Assembly (NCBI RefSeq): GCF_900536025.1
Contig: NZ_UNOZ01000002.1
Location: 124,001-188,000 of the forward strand
Direction: 5' to 3'
Length of the DNA stretch: 64,000 nt
Source of the DNA: Pseudomonas reidholzensis
Lineage (GTDB): Bacteria; Pseudomonadota; Gammaproteobacteria; Pseudomonadales; Pseudomonadaceae
Shown here: piece after piece, positions 31,336 through 40,213 of the stretch
How positions within the stretch are numbered: the stretch's first letter is position 1
Layout: each line of letters begins with the position of its first letter
Translations under genes and position numbers: made by a program
The notes under the pieces: model-generated
What the model was told of the DNA's origin: nothing
The model's input: only the letters and a program-made list of their open reading frames with translations
The model's database searches: none

Positions 31336-33519
31336 TCAGATCGCCTCGAGTTTGGCATACCCGAGCATCAGCCACTTGCTGCCTTCGTCGAAGTTCACCT
31401 GCACGCGAGCCTGTGCACCGGAGCCCTCGAAGTTGAGGATTACCCCTTCGCCAAACACCGAATGCTGCACGCGCTGGCCGAGCGAGAAGGCGGTCTGCGG
31501 AATGCTGGCGTTGGCGAACAGGCTGCTGGCCGGTGCCTGCGCGCCGCCGAACGGGCGGCTGACCGAGTTGGACAGGCGCACTTCCTGGACCAGGCCGGCC
31601 GGGATTTCACGGACGAAACGCGACACCTTGTTATAGGTTTCGCTGCCATACAGACGCCGGGTCTCGGCGTAGGTCATGTACAGCTGGCGCATGGCCCGGG
31701 TGATGCCGACATAGGCGAGGCGGCGTTCCTCGGCCAGGCGCCCGGGTTCTTCCAGGCTCATCTTGTGCGGGAACAGCCCCTCTTCCATGCCCACCAGGAA
31801 CACGTACGGGAACTCCAGGCCCTTGGCGCTGTGCAGGGTCATCAGCTGCACGCTGTCTTCGTGCTCGTCGGCCTGGGCGTCGCCGGCTTCCAGCGAGGCA
31901 TGGCCGAGGAAGGCCGACAACGGCGACAGGTCGGCGTCTTCTTCACTGCTTTCGAAGTTGCGCGCGGCGCTGACCAGTTCCTCAAGGTTTTCTACCCGTG
32001 CCTGGCCCTTCTCACCTTTTTCTTCCTGGTGATAGAGGATCAGGCCGGACTGCTCGATGACCGTCTGGGTCATCAGGTGCAGGGGCATTTCCGAGACCTT
32101 GGCGGCAAGGTTCTCGAGCAACTCGATGAACGCGCCCAGCGCGCTCGCGGCGCGGCCCTTGAGGGCCTTGGCGGCGAGCAGTTGGCACATGGCCTCCCAC
32201 ATCGACAGCTGCGCGTGGCGGGCGTGGTCGCGAATCGCCTCGACGGTCTTTTCACCGATGCCACGCGGCGGCACGTTGATCACCCGCTCCAGCGCCGCAT
32301 CGTTGCCGCGGCCTTCGAGCAGGCGCAGGTAGGCCATGGCGTTCTTGATCTCGGCGCGTTCGAAGAAGCGCTGGCCGCCATAGATGCGGTAAGGAATGCG
32401 TTCGCGCAGCAGGGCTTCTTCGAGCACCCGCGACTGGGCGTTGGAGCGGTACAGGATGGCAATGTCGCTGCGCGCATTGCCCTGCTTGATCACGCTCTCG
32501 ATCGACTCGACCACGTAACGCGCTTCGTCATGCTCGTTGTAGGCGGCGTAGAGGGTCAGTGGCTCGCCTTCGCCGACGTCGGTCCACAGCTCCTTGCCCA
32601 GCCGATCGGTGTTGTTGGCGATCAGGGCGTTGGCGGCCTTGAGGATGCCGCCGGTGGAGCGGTAGTTCTGCTCCAGGCGGATCATCTCGGCGTCGGGGAA
32701 GTCGGCGGTGTACTGATGAATGTTCTCGATCTTGGCGCCCCGCCAGCCGTAGATCGACTGGTCGTCGTCGCCCACCGCCATCAGGCTGTCGCCGCCCTGG
32801 GCGAGCAAGCGCAACCAGGCGTACTGCACGGCGTTGGTGTCCTGGAACTCGTCCACCAGCAGGTGGCGGAAGCGCCGCTGGTAGTGCTGCAGCAGGCCAG
32901 GGTTGTCGCGCCACAGGTCGAGCGCGCGCAGCAGCAGTTCGGAGAAGTCGATGACCCCGGCCCGCTCGCAGGCCTGCTCGTAGGCTTCATAGATGCTGCG
33001 CATGGTCGCCAGGAACAGGTCGCCACCCGGCTGGATGTGCTGCGGGCGCAGGCCTTCATCCTTTTGCCCGTTGATGAACCACTGGGCCTGGCGCACCGGC
33101 CAGCGCTGCTCGTCGAGGCCGAGTTCGCGGATCACCCGCTTGACCAGGCGTCCTTGGTCGTCACTGTCGAGGATCTGGAAGTTCTGCGCCAGCCGCGCTT
33201 CCTGCCAGTGCGCCCGCAGCAGGCGATGGGCCAGGCCGTGGAAGGTGCCCACCCACATGCCGGCCGGGTTGATGCCCATCAGCTGCTCGATCCGTTGGCG
33301 CATTTCTGCCGCCGCCTTGTTGGTGAAGGTCACCGACAGGATCGAGTGCGGCGACGCCTGTTCGACCTGGATCAGCCAGGCGATACGGTGCACCAGCACG
33401 CGGGTTTTACCGGAACCGGCGCCAGCAAGCACCAGTTGACGCCCGGCCTTGGCAGCTACGGCCTGGCGTTGGGCATCATTGAGGGAGTTCAGCAGGAGGG
33501 AGAGGTCGTCTGTGTGCAT
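31336..33519 (-). CDS. uvrD: DNA helicase II UvrD
   Basis: 727-residue SF1A 3'-5' helicase that acts in nucleotide-excision and mismatch repair and removes RNA polymerase and RecA filaments. Motif I is GAGSGKT, Ia TFTNKAAAEM, II LLVDEFQDTN, III GDDDQSIYGWRGA, IV LEQNYRS, V LMTLHSAKGLEFPYVFLVGMEEG and VI EERRLAYVGITRAM. A C-terminal Tudor-like segment follows (LGQRVQHSVFGEGVILNFEG). The length matches the family. A LexA box sits upstream. Confidence 0.96.
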   Translation of the reverse strand: MHTDDLSLLLNSLNDAQRQAVAAKAGRQLVLAGAGSGKTRVLVHRIAWLIQVEQASPHSILSVTFTNKAAAEMRQRIEQLMGINPAGMWVGTFHGLAHRLLRAHWQEARLAQNFQILDSDDQGRLVKRVIRELGLDEQRWPVRQAQWFINGQKDEGLRPQHIQPGGDLFLATMRSIYEAYEQACERAGVIDFSELLLRALDLWRDNPGLLQHYQRRFRHLLVDEFQDTNAVQYAWLRLLAQGGDSLMAVGDDDQSIYGWRGAKIENIHQYTADFPDAEMIRLEQNYRSTGGILKAANALIANNTDRLGKELWTDVGEGEPLTLYAAYNEHDEARYVVESIESVIKQGNARSDIAILYRSNAQSRVLEEALLRERIPYRIYGGQRFFERAEIKNAMAYLRLLEGRGNDAALERVINVPPRGIGEKTVEAIRDHARHAQLSMWEAMCQLLAAKALKGRAASALGAFIELLENLAAKVSEMPLHLMTQTVIEQSGLILYHQEEKGEKGQARVENLEELVSAARNFESSEEDADLSPLSAFLGHASLEAGDAQADEHEDSVQLMTLHSAKGLEFPYVFLVGMEEGLFPHKMSLEEPGRLAEERRLAYVGITRAMRQLYMTYAETRRLYGSETYNKVSRFVREIPAGLVQEVRLSNSVSRPFGGAQAPASSLFANASIPQTAFSLGQRVQHSVFGEGVILNFEGSGAQARVQVNFDEGSKWLMLGYAKLEAI

Positions 33520-33562
33520 CCGGCCATTCTAGGGCGACGCGGGGGCGAGGGGCAAACCTCTA

Positions 33563-33578
33563 CTGTATAAATATTCAC
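33563..33578 (-). promoter_or_regulatory. LexA (SOS) box upstream of uvrD
   Basis: CTGTATAAATATTCAC fits the LexA pattern CTG-N10-CAG with one change in the last triplet (CAC) and an almost ideal AT-rich centre. It lies 44 bases before the uvrD start, a normal operator position. uvrD is a known SOS gene in several gammaproteobacteria. Confidence 0.75.
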
Positions 33579-33729
33579 CTTGGAGGCTCGCCGTTCATCA
33601 GTCCGACCCCGTTAATCCGGGTCACACGCACCGACATGACGCAGAGCAGTTTGGCCAACGCCGCCGCTTGTGTAAGATCCGCGCAACATTGCGCTCATCC
33701 ATAACAAGAAGACCAACAGAATCAGCACT

Positions 33730-36102
33730 ATGACCCAGGATTGCACGGCGATCGGAATATCGTCGCAGACGACAAGGAATCTGCGCAGGCAATTCGCCAC
33801 CCAGCTCTTCATCGAGCGTACCCGCCTGTTGTACCAGGGCTCGCTGCTGCCCACCGTGTTCATGCTGCTCAACGGCCTGCTCTGCGCCTGGCTGCTGTGG
33901 AGCCCTGCGCGCTACCTGCTGGTCAGCGTGTGGCTGGTCTGGCTGCTGGCGCTGGTGGCGTCGCGGGTGATCCAGGTCGCGGCGTTCGAGGCGGCGCCGG
34001 CGCAGCGCCAGGCCAGCCCGAGCTGGTGGCGGATGTTCCTCGGCGGCTCGGCCTTCAGCGGCCTGACCCTGGCCTGTGCGGCAATTGCCCTGGTGCCGGT
34101 GGACAACTTCGTCCAGCAGGCGTGGGTGTTCGGCTTGCTGGGGATGGCGGCGTTGTCCGCCAGCGTCGCCTATGCGGTGAGCCTGCCGGCGTTTCTCAGC
34201 TTCGCCTTGCCCTGCCTGCTGCCGCCGATCGCCTTCCTGTTCTACTTCGAGGCCGGCCATCAGCGCGGCTGGGGCTGGCTCGGCCTGATCCTGCTGGGGG
34301 CGCTGATGGTGGTGGCCTGGCAGGTCAACCGGCTGATCGACCGCAGCCTGCTGCGGCGCTTCCACAATCAGGCGCTGAGCGAGGACCTGCAGCGGGTCTA
34401 TGCGCAGAAGGCGCTCGAAGAGCAGGAGCGGCTGGCGTCGACGGTGTTCGAGGCGTGCAACGAAGGCATCGTCATTCTGACTGCCGACTTTGTCCTGCTG
34501 GCCGTCAACCAGGCGTACTGCCAGATGACCGGCTACTCGCGTGCCGAGCTGATCGCCCAAGCGCTGCTGGAATTGCCTTGTAGCAGTGATGCGCAGCGCT
34601 ACAACCAGTCGATGGAGCACGCCCTCAACCAGCACGGACACTGGCAGGGCGAGCTGGTCGAGGCGCGCAGGAATGGCGAGCTGTACCCGCAGTGGCTGCA
34701 GCTCACCGGGGTGCGTGACAGCGACGGTAACCTGAGTAATGTGGTCGGCTTCTTCACTGACCTGTCGGCACGCCGGGCCTCCGAGGAGCGCCTGCGCTAC
34801 CTGGCCCACTATGACGAACTGAGCGGCCTGGCCAACCGCGCGCTGTTCCGCCTGCGCCTGCACGAGGCCGGCCAGCGCGTGCGCCTCAATGGCCGCAGCC
34901 TGGCGTTGCTGCACATCGACCTCGACCGCTTCAAGCTGCTCAATGAAAGCCTGGGCCATGAGTTGGCCGACCAGTTGCTGAAGAAGATCGCCAAACGTAT
35001 CGCCAACGCCGTGCCCGAGGCCGACACCGTGGCGCGGCTCTCCGGCGATGAATTCGCCGTGCTGTTCGATGGCTACAGCAACCTCTCGAGCCTGGTGCGA
35101 GTGACCACTCGGCTGCTGGACAAACTGCGCGTGCCGCAGCGCCTGGATGGCCATGAAGTGGTGATCAGCGCGTCGGTCGGCATCAGCCTGTTGTCGGATG
35201 CCGCGTTCGACGCCAATGCCCTGATCAGCCAGGCCGACATGGCCAAGCAGCACGCCAAGCACCTGGGCGGGGACAACTTCCAGTTCTACACCGAAAGCCT
35301 GCGGGCCAGCACCCTTGAGCGCCTGCAGCTGGAAAACCACCTGCGCAAGGCGGTCGACGAGGGCCAGCTGTTGGTCTACTACCAGCCCAAGCTGTGCCTG
35401 CAAAGCGGCCGGCTGCATGCCGCCGAGGCCCTGGTGCGCTGGCAGCACCCGCAATGGGGCATGGTGCCGCCCAGCGAGTTCATCGGCCTGGCCGAAGAAA
35501 CCGGGCTGATCGCGCCGATGGGCGAATTCGTCCTGCGCCAAGCCTGCTGGCAGGCCTGTGAATGGCGGCGCGAGGGCTTGCAGATCCGCGTTTCGGTCAA
35601 CCTGTCGGTGTATCAGTTGCGCCAGGGCAAGCTGGTCAGCCTGGTGCGCCAGGTGCTCGAGGAGACTGGCCTGGCGCCGGAAATGCTGGAGTTGGAACTG
35701 ACCGAAAGCCAGCTGCTCGACAGCGTCGAACACATCATCTCGACCTTCCAGCAGTTGCACGCGCTGGGGGTCAAGTTGGCGATCGATGATTTCGGCACCG
35801 GCTATTCGTCGTTGAGCTACCTGAAACGCTTCCCGGTGGACTACGTGAAGATCGACCAGGCGTTCATCCGCGGGCTGCACGAGGGCAATCAGGACGCCGC
35901 GATCACGCGGGCCATCATCGCCATGGCCAAGAGCCTCGACCTCAAGGTCGTGGCGGAAGGGGTAGAAACCCAGGCGCAGCTCGACTTCCTCAAGGCGCAG
36001 GGCTGCGATGAGGCCCAGGGCTACCTGATCAGCCGGCCGGTCGATGCGCTGACCTTCAAGGGCTTGTTGGACGGGTCGATGCGGCCATGGGTCAACGGAT
36101 GA
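33730..36102 (+). CDS. membrane-bound GGDEF/EAL protein, probable c-di-GMP phosphodiesterase
   Basis: 790 residues. An N-terminal region with about five membrane helices (residues ~35-205) is followed by a PAS domain (~235-355: FEACNEGIVILTADFVLLAVNQAYCQMTGYS), a GGDEF domain (~365-525) and an EAL domain (~540-780). The GGDEF signature is SGDEF, and the inhibitory RxxD site five residues before it is missing (PEAD). The EAL signature is intact (EALVRW), with EL(T)ES and DDFGTGYSSLSYL. This suggests an active phosphodiesterase with a weak, regulatory or dead cyclase domain. It is divergent from uvrD; a hairpin follows the stop. Confidence 0.9.
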   Translation: MTQDCTAIGISSQTTRNLRRQFATQLFIERTRLLYQGSLLPTVFMLLNGLLCAWLLWSPARYLLVSVWLVWLLALVASRVIQVAAFEAAPAQRQASPSWWRMFLGGSAFSGLTLACAAIALVPVDNFVQQAWVFGLLGMAALSASVAYAVSLPAFLSFALPCLLPPIAFLFYFEAGHQRGWGWLGLILLGALMVVAWQVNRLIDRSLLRRFHNQALSEDLQRVYAQKALEEQERLASTVFEACNEGIVILTADFVLLAVNQAYCQMTGYSRAELIAQALLELPCSSDAQRYNQSMEHALNQHGHWQGELVEARRNGELYPQWLQLTGVRDSDGNLSNVVGFFTDLSARRASEERLRYLAHYDELSGLANRALFRLRLHEAGQRVRLNGRSLALLHIDLDRFKLLNESLGHELADQLLKKIAKRIANAVPEADTVARLSGDEFAVLFDGYSNLSSLVRVTTRLLDKLRVPQRLDGHEVVISASVGISLLSDAAFDANALISQADMAKQHAKHLGGDNFQFYTESLRASTLERLQLENHLRKAVDEGQLLVYYQPKLCLQSGRLHAAEALVRWQHPQWGMVPPSEFIGLAEETGLIAPMGEFVLRQACWQACEWRREGLQIRVSVNLSVYQLRQGKLVSLVRQVLEETGLAPEMLELELTESQLLDSVEHIISTFQQLHALGVKLAIDDFGTGYSSLSYLKRFPVDYVKIDQAFIRGLHEGNQDAAITRAIIAMAKSLDLKVVAEGVETQAQLDFLKAQGCDEAQGYLISRPVDALTFKGLLDGSMRPWVNG

Positions 36103-36107
36103 CCTAG

Positions 36108-36129
36108 CGGAGCGGGCTGGCCCGCTCCG
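36108..36129. terminator. hairpin terminator between convergent genes
   Basis: CGGAGCGGGC (36108-36117), TG, GCCCGCTCCG (36120-36129) lies immediately between the stops of the GGDEF/EAL gene and the leftward small gene. The T-run is short (GTTC), so termination may be only partial or may act mainly as a 3' RNA cap. Confidence 0.55.
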
Positions 36130-36135
36130 TTCAGA

Positions 36136-36453
36136 TCAATGGGTCACGTTGATCTGGGTGATGCGGGCGATCAGCCCACCCTCATGGAAGATATCCACTT
36201 TGGGGATGCCGTCATGGCCACCCGCCAGCACGAAGGACACAGGTTTGTCGCAGACGGCCTGGGTATGCATGCCGCCGAGGTTTTCCAGGGTGAGCTCCAG
36301 GGCCAGCGCCATGGACTTGTCCTGCATCGCCCGGACCTGCAGAACGGGCTGCAGGCCGCCATGTGCGACGGTTACCGTGCCCTGTACACGGAAGGTCGGC
36401 GAACCTGGCAGCTTGTCGTTTTGCGCAGTCCAGCCCTTGGTTTCGATGGTCAT
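36136..36453 (-). CDS. small conserved hypothetical protein
   Basis: 105 residues with no signal peptide or membrane helix: MTIETKGWTAQNDKLPGSPT, then alternating hydrophobic/polar stretches (FRVQGTVTVAHGG, MALALELTLENLGG, IPKVDIFHEGGLIARITQINV) that suggest an all-beta fold. I do not recognise the family. It is downstream of and convergent with the GGDEF/EAL gene, and the same strand as zwf but 90 bases away. It has a ribosome-binding site (GGAGTC) before the start. Probably a real gene because codon use matches its neighbours. Confidence 0.7.
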   Translation of the reverse strand: MTIETKGWTAQNDKLPGSPTFRVQGTVTVAHGGLQPVLQVRAMQDKSMALALELTLENLGGMHTQAVCDKPVSFVLAGGHDGIPKVDIFHEGGLIARITQINVTH

Positions 36454-36543
36454 GTTGGTTGACTCCGGTGGCGAACGGCAACGTCATGTTGCCGGGGTCG
36501 CCACAGTGCGCTGGGCGCGCGTCGCAGCGCAGCCAGAAAGCCT

Positions 36544-37986
36544 TCAGCTATACCAATGCCTTCCCTGTCGCGTCAGCAGGCTGTTGGCCTGCTCCGGGCC
36601 GTTGCTGCCCGCGTGATAGGGGCGCGGGGCCTGGAAGTGTTCCTCCCAGCCATTGAGGATCGGATCGATCCAGGCCCAGGCCGCTTCCACTTCGTCGCGG
36701 CGCATGAACAGCGTCGAATCACCTTCGAGGACATCCAGCAGCAGGCGTTCGTAGGCCTCCCAGCGGCGCGTCTGGCCGAACACCTGGGCCAGGTTGAGGT
36801 TGAGCTCGACCGGCTCCAGGCGCATGCCCTTGCCCGGGCTCTTGGTCATCATGCGCAGGCTGATGCGCTCATCGGGTTGCAGCTGGATCAGCAACTGGTT
36901 GACCTGGCCACCGCTGAACAACTCGTGGGGCACCGGCTTGAACTGGATGACGATCTGCGATGAGCGCCGCGCCATGCGCTTGCCCGTGCGCAGGTAGAAC
37001 GGCACCCCGGCCCAGCGCCAGTTGTCGACCTGTGCCTGGACGGCGACGAAGGTCTCGGTATCGCTGTCATTGTCGACGTCTTTCTCGAAGTAGTAGGCCG
37101 GTACTTCCTGGCCACCGATGTGCCCGGCGCTGTACTGCCCGCGTACGGTCTTGTCCTGCACGTCCTGGCCAGTGATCGGTTTCAGCGCGCGGAGTATTTT
37201 CACCTTTTCATCGCGCACCGCCTCGGCCTCGAACTGCGCGGGGGGCTCCATGGCCACCAGGCACAGCAACTGCAGCAGGTGGTTCTGCAGCATGTCGCGG
37301 GTGGCGCCGGCGCGGTCATAGTATCCACCACGGTTCTCGACCCCGAGGGTTTCGCAGACGCTGATCTGCACATGGTCGACCTGGCCGTTGCGCCACACCG
37401 GTTCCAGCAGGGCGTTGGCGAAGCGCAGGGCCATCAGGTTCTGCACGGTTTCCTTGCCCAGGTAGTGGTCGATGCGAAACACCTGCGACTCGTCGAAGAC
37501 CGCGCCGATCGCCTGGTTGATCGCGGTGGCCGACTCCAGCGAATGGCCGATCGGTTTTTCCAGCACGATGCGCGCCTCGGGGTCGGCCAGGCCGGCGATC
37601 CGCAGGTGGTTGGCAATCGGCACGAACAGGTTGGGCGCGGTCGCCAGGTAGTAGATCCGCGACAGCCCTCCAGGCTCGCCCAGGTAGCGTGCCAGGCGAC
37701 CGAAATCGGCACTCTGCGCGGCGTCCATGGCGAAGTAGTCGAGCCGCGCGCAAAACCGTCGCCAGACCTCCTCGTCAAAATCGTCGCGGGCGATCTGCAC
37801 CCGGCAGTGGCGCTCGGCCAGCTTGAGGTAGTCGTCACGGTGCAGGGTGCGCCGGGCCAGCGCAATGATCCGCACGGCGTTGTGCAGGCGAGCCTCGCGA
37901 TACAGGTGGTAGAGCGCCGGCAGCAGCTTGTGCAAGGCCAGGTCGCCGGTGCCGCCGAAGACCAGAATGTCGCAAGGAATCGTCAA
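36544..37986 (-). CDS. zwf: glucose-6-phosphate 1-dehydrogenase
   Basis: 480-residue enzyme oxidising glucose-6-phosphate to 6-phosphogluconolactone and making NAD(P)H; it is the entry to the Entner-Doudoroff route. Signatures are the dinucleotide motif FGGTGDLA, VLEKPIGHS and the active-site RIDHYLGKE. I chose the TTG at 37986 (MTIPCDILVFGG) because GGAG lies 9 bases upstream; the frame is open for five more codons. Pseudomonads carry several zwf paralogues, and this copy is not next to edd/pgl, so it may serve a particular condition. It faces an RpiR regulator across an inverted repeat. Confidence 0.93.
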   Translation of the reverse strand: MTIPCDILVFGGTGDLALHKLLPALYHLYREARLHNAVRIIALARRTLHRDDYLKLAERHCRVQIARDDFDEEVWRRFCARLDYFAMDAAQSADFGRLARYLGEPGGLSRIYYLATAPNLFVPIANHLRIAGLADPEARIVLEKPIGHSLESATAINQAIGAVFDESQVFRIDHYLGKETVQNLMALRFANALLEPVWRNGQVDHVQISVCETLGVENRGGYYDRAGATRDMLQNHLLQLLCLVAMEPPAQFEAEAVRDEKVKILRALKPITGQDVQDKTVRGQYSAGHIGGQEVPAYYFEKDVDNDSDTETFVAVQAQVDNWRWAGVPFYLRTGKRMARRSSQIVIQFKPVPHELFSGGQVNQLLIQLQPDERISLRMMTKSPGKGMRLEPVELNLNLAQVFGQTRRWEAYERLLLDVLEGDSTLFMRRDEVEAAWAWIDPILNGWEEHFQAPRPYHAGSNGPEQANSLLTRQGRHWYS

Positions 37987-38031
37987 GCCACCACTCTCCA
38001 ACGTTCGTTTAACTGGGCGGGTCGCCGGTCA

Positions 38032-38046
38032 TGTAGTATAACTACA
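38032..38046. promoter_or_regulatory. candidate operator between zwf and the RpiR-family gene
   Basis: TGTAGT-ATA-ACTACA is a perfect 6+3+6 inverted repeat between the two divergent genes. A further half-site GCTACA follows at 38052. RpiR-family regulators usually bind such dyads next to their own genes. It differs from the usual HexR box (TTGT-N7/8-ACAA), which argues for a distinct specificity. Confidence 0.55.
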
Positions 38047-38091
38047 AGAAAGCTACATCCCCGGCCAGCCGATCATAACCGAGTCCAGCCC

Positions 38092-38958
38092 GTGAATCTG
38101 TTGCAACATATCGCCCAATCGCGCCACCTGCTGCGTAAATCGGAACTGAAGGTGGCTGACCATGTGCTGCTTGATCCGGCTGCCGTCATGCACAGCTCCA
38201 TGGCCGACCTTGCCCACAACGTCGGTATCAGCGAGCCGACCATCGTGCGCTTCTGCCGGGCGATCGGCTGCTCCGGGTTCCAGGACCTCAAGCTCAAGCT
38301 GGCGCAGAGCCTGGCGGCGGGCGCCAGTTTCGGCCAGTTCGCGATTCACGAGGATGACTCGGTTGCCGACTACAGCCTGAAGATCTTCGACACCACCCTG
38401 CATACCCTGATGGAAGTGCGCGAGCACCTCGATCCGCATGCCTTGCAGCAGGCCGTTGCGGCCATGGCCACGGCCCAGCGGGTGGAGTTCTATGGGTTTG
38501 GCGCCTCGGGGGCGGTGGCGGCCGATGCCCAGCACAAGTTCTTCCGCCTGCTGCTCAGCGCGGCGGCGTACTCCGACCCGCACATGCAGGCGATGTCGGC
38601 GGTGACCCTGAAGCCAGGCGACGTGGCCGTGTGCATCTCGCAGTCGGGCCGCTCCAAGGACCTGTTGATCACTGCCAACCTGGTGCGCGAGAGTGGCGCC
38701 AGCCTGATCACCCTGTGCCCGAGCCAGACCCCGCTGGCCGAGCTGTCCACGGTCAACCTGGCCATCGATGTACACGAAGACACCGAGATCTACACCCCGC
38801 TGACCTCGCGGATCGCTCACCTGGTGGTGATCGACGTGCTGGCGATGGGCGTGGCCATGGCCCGTGGGCCGAGCCTGGTCAACCACCTGAAGAGCGTCAA
38901 GCGCAGCTTGCGCAGCCTGCGTCTGTCGCCCAAGTCGATCAAGGCCATGGACGACTAA
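38092..38958 (+). CDS. RpiR/HexR-family transcriptional regulator
   Basis: 288 residues. The N-terminal RpiR-type HTH reads MADLAHNVGISEPTIVRFCRAIG (residues ~38-60), and a SIS sugar-phosphate-binding domain spans ~120-260 (FYGFGASGAVAADAQHKFFRL; CISQSGRSKDLLITA). The GTG at 38092 gives NLLQHIAQSRHLLRKSELKVADHVL, the normal family start. It probably senses a phosphorylated sugar acid and controls the divergent zwf. It resembles HexR but pseudomonads have another HexR near edd-glk, so I give no symbol. Confidence 0.85.
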   Translation: MNLLQHIAQSRHLLRKSELKVADHVLLDPAAVMHSSMADLAHNVGISEPTIVRFCRAIGCSGFQDLKLKLAQSLAAGASFGQFAIHEDDSVADYSLKIFDTTLHTLMEVREHLDPHALQQAVAAMATAQRVEFYGFGASGAVAADAQHKFFRLLLSAAAYSDPHMQAMSAVTLKPGDVAVCISQSGRSKDLLITANLVRESGASLITLCPSQTPLAELSTVNLAIDVHEDTEIYTPLTSRIAHLVVIDVLAMGVAMARGPSLVNHLKSVKRSLRSLRLSPKSIKAMDD

Positions 38959-39052
38959 TAGCAAGTTTCATCGATCTGTCACCCATCGGCAGCGAAACGG
39001 TAAAGTCCCCGAGCCAGTCTGAAACTCCCCGCACTCGATCAGGGAGACAGGC

Positions 39053-39271
39053 ATGGCTCGTGACCTCGATGGCTCGTATCAACCCAACGCCAAGGCTCGC
39101 AAACAGCAGGAGAAGGATCTGCGCCGGATGGAGTTTCGCCGCGCGATCGAAAGCTACTCCGAGCAACGTCAATTGCTCCGCGATATCGTCGACTACCCCG
39201 AGCTGAGAGACATCACGGTGTGGCAGGTATCGGCGGCAGCTTCCCCGAAAAACGCTCCACAATCGCGCTGA
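39053..39271 (+). CDS. small conserved hypothetical protein, overlapping the LysR gene end
   Basis: 72 residues, strongly charged: MARDLDGSYQPNAKARKQQEKDLRRMEFRRAIESYSEQ (read in parts), helix-forming, with many Lys, Arg, Glu and Gln. An AGGGAGAC ribosome-binding site supports the ATG at 39053. Its last 59 bases overlap the 3' end of the convergent LysR gene. I do not recognise a function; the basic helical character would fit a small nucleic-acid or membrane-associated protein, but that is speculation. Confidence 0.65.
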   Translation: MARDLDGSYQPNAKARKQQEKDLRRMEFRRAIESYSEQRQLLRDIVDYPELRDITVWQVSAAASPKNAPQSR

Positions 39272-40175
39272 TCATCGCACGTTCGCTGCGGATGAACGCC
39301 AGAAACGCCAGGGCCACCGGCGACTGCCGTTTGGCCTTGGCCTGCACCACACACCAGCTGCGGTACAGCGGCAGCTCCTCGACCGGCAGCTCCTTGAGCA
39401 TGCCCGTGGCCAGCTCCAGGTTCAGCGCATGGCGCGTCAGCAGGGCGATCCCCAGGCCGGCGATCACGCACTCGCGCTGGGCATCGGCGGAGGCCACTTC
39501 GAGGGTCTGGGTGAAGTGCACGCGCTTTTCCTTGAAGTACTCCTCGCAGGCCTTGCGCGTCCCCGAGCCTTGCTCGCGGACCAGCAGGGTATGAGGCTCG
39601 AGGTCCTGCAGGCGCAGCTTCTCCAGCTTGCACAGCGGGTGGTCCGGCGGCGCCACGGCGACGATCGGGTTGTTCAGAAACGGCAGGAACTCCAGGCCCA
39701 TGTCCTGCGGCACCATGGACATGATGATCAGGTCGTCGCGGTTATCCGACAGCCGCCGGATCGCCTGGGCGCGGTTGACCACCGTGAGGGTCAGGTTGAC
39801 CTCCGGGTGTCGCTGCTTGAAGGCAGCGAACAGGTGTGGCACGAAGTACTTGGCACTGGACTCGATCGCCAGCTTCAGCTGACCTTGCAGTGAACCCTGC
39901 ATGTCCGACAATTGCATGTCGAGGTTTTCCAGCCGGCCAAAGATGTCGCGGCTGGCGCGCTGCAAGGCTTCGGCCGCCTCGGTGAGGTAGAGCTTCTTGC
40001 CGATGTATTCGAACAGCGGCTGGCCGACCAGCTCTTCGAGCTGGCGAATCTGTAGACTGACGGCCGGTTGGGTCAGCGCCATTTCTTCGGCGGCCCGGCT
40101 GTAGGAGCGTAAATCGCACACCTCATTGAAGATCTGCAATTGACGCAATGTCATACGCATCAATGACTTACGCAT
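39213..40175 (-). CDS. LysR-family regulator adjacent to pyruvate carboxylase genes
   Basis: 320 residues with the LysR HTH at residues ~8-65 (LRQLQIFNEVCDLRSYSRAAEEMALTQPAVSLQIRQLE, in parts) and a substrate-binding domain after ~95. It is divergent from pycA-pycB across a 189-base AT-rich region with two dyads, so control of those genes is likely. The effector is unknown; it is related to CbbR/CysB-like members. Its 3' end overlaps a small gene on the other strand. Confidence 0.88.
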   Translation of the reverse strand: MRKSLMRMTLRQLQIFNEVCDLRSYSRAAEEMALTQPAVSLQIRQLEELVGQPLFEYIGKKLYLTEAAEALQRASRDIFGRLENLDMQLSDMQGSLQGQLKLAIESSAKYFVPHLFAAFKQRHPEVNLTLTVVNRAQAIRRLSDNRDDLIIMSMVPQDMGLEFLPFLNNPIVAVAPPDHPLCKLEKLRLQDLEPHTLLVREQGSGTRKACEEYFKEKRVHFTQTLEVASADAQRECVIAGLGIALLTRHALNLELATGMLKELPVEELPLYRSWCVVQAKAKRQSPVALAFLAFIRSERAMISAIVERFSGKLPPIPATP

Positions 40176-40213
40176 TATTTTCCGGGCTCCGGCAAAACCT
40201 TGTTACTGAACTA

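Noticed and set aside
33622..35880. A 752-codon minus-strand frame over the GGDEF/EAL gene
   Set aside because: Its Gln/Arg/His/Ala-rich composition is the usual artefact of reading the wrong strand of GC-rich coding DNA.
37120..38091. A long N-terminal extension of the RpiR-family regulator across zwf
   Set aside because: The extension is antisense to zwf; the conserved regulator starts at the GTG at 38092.
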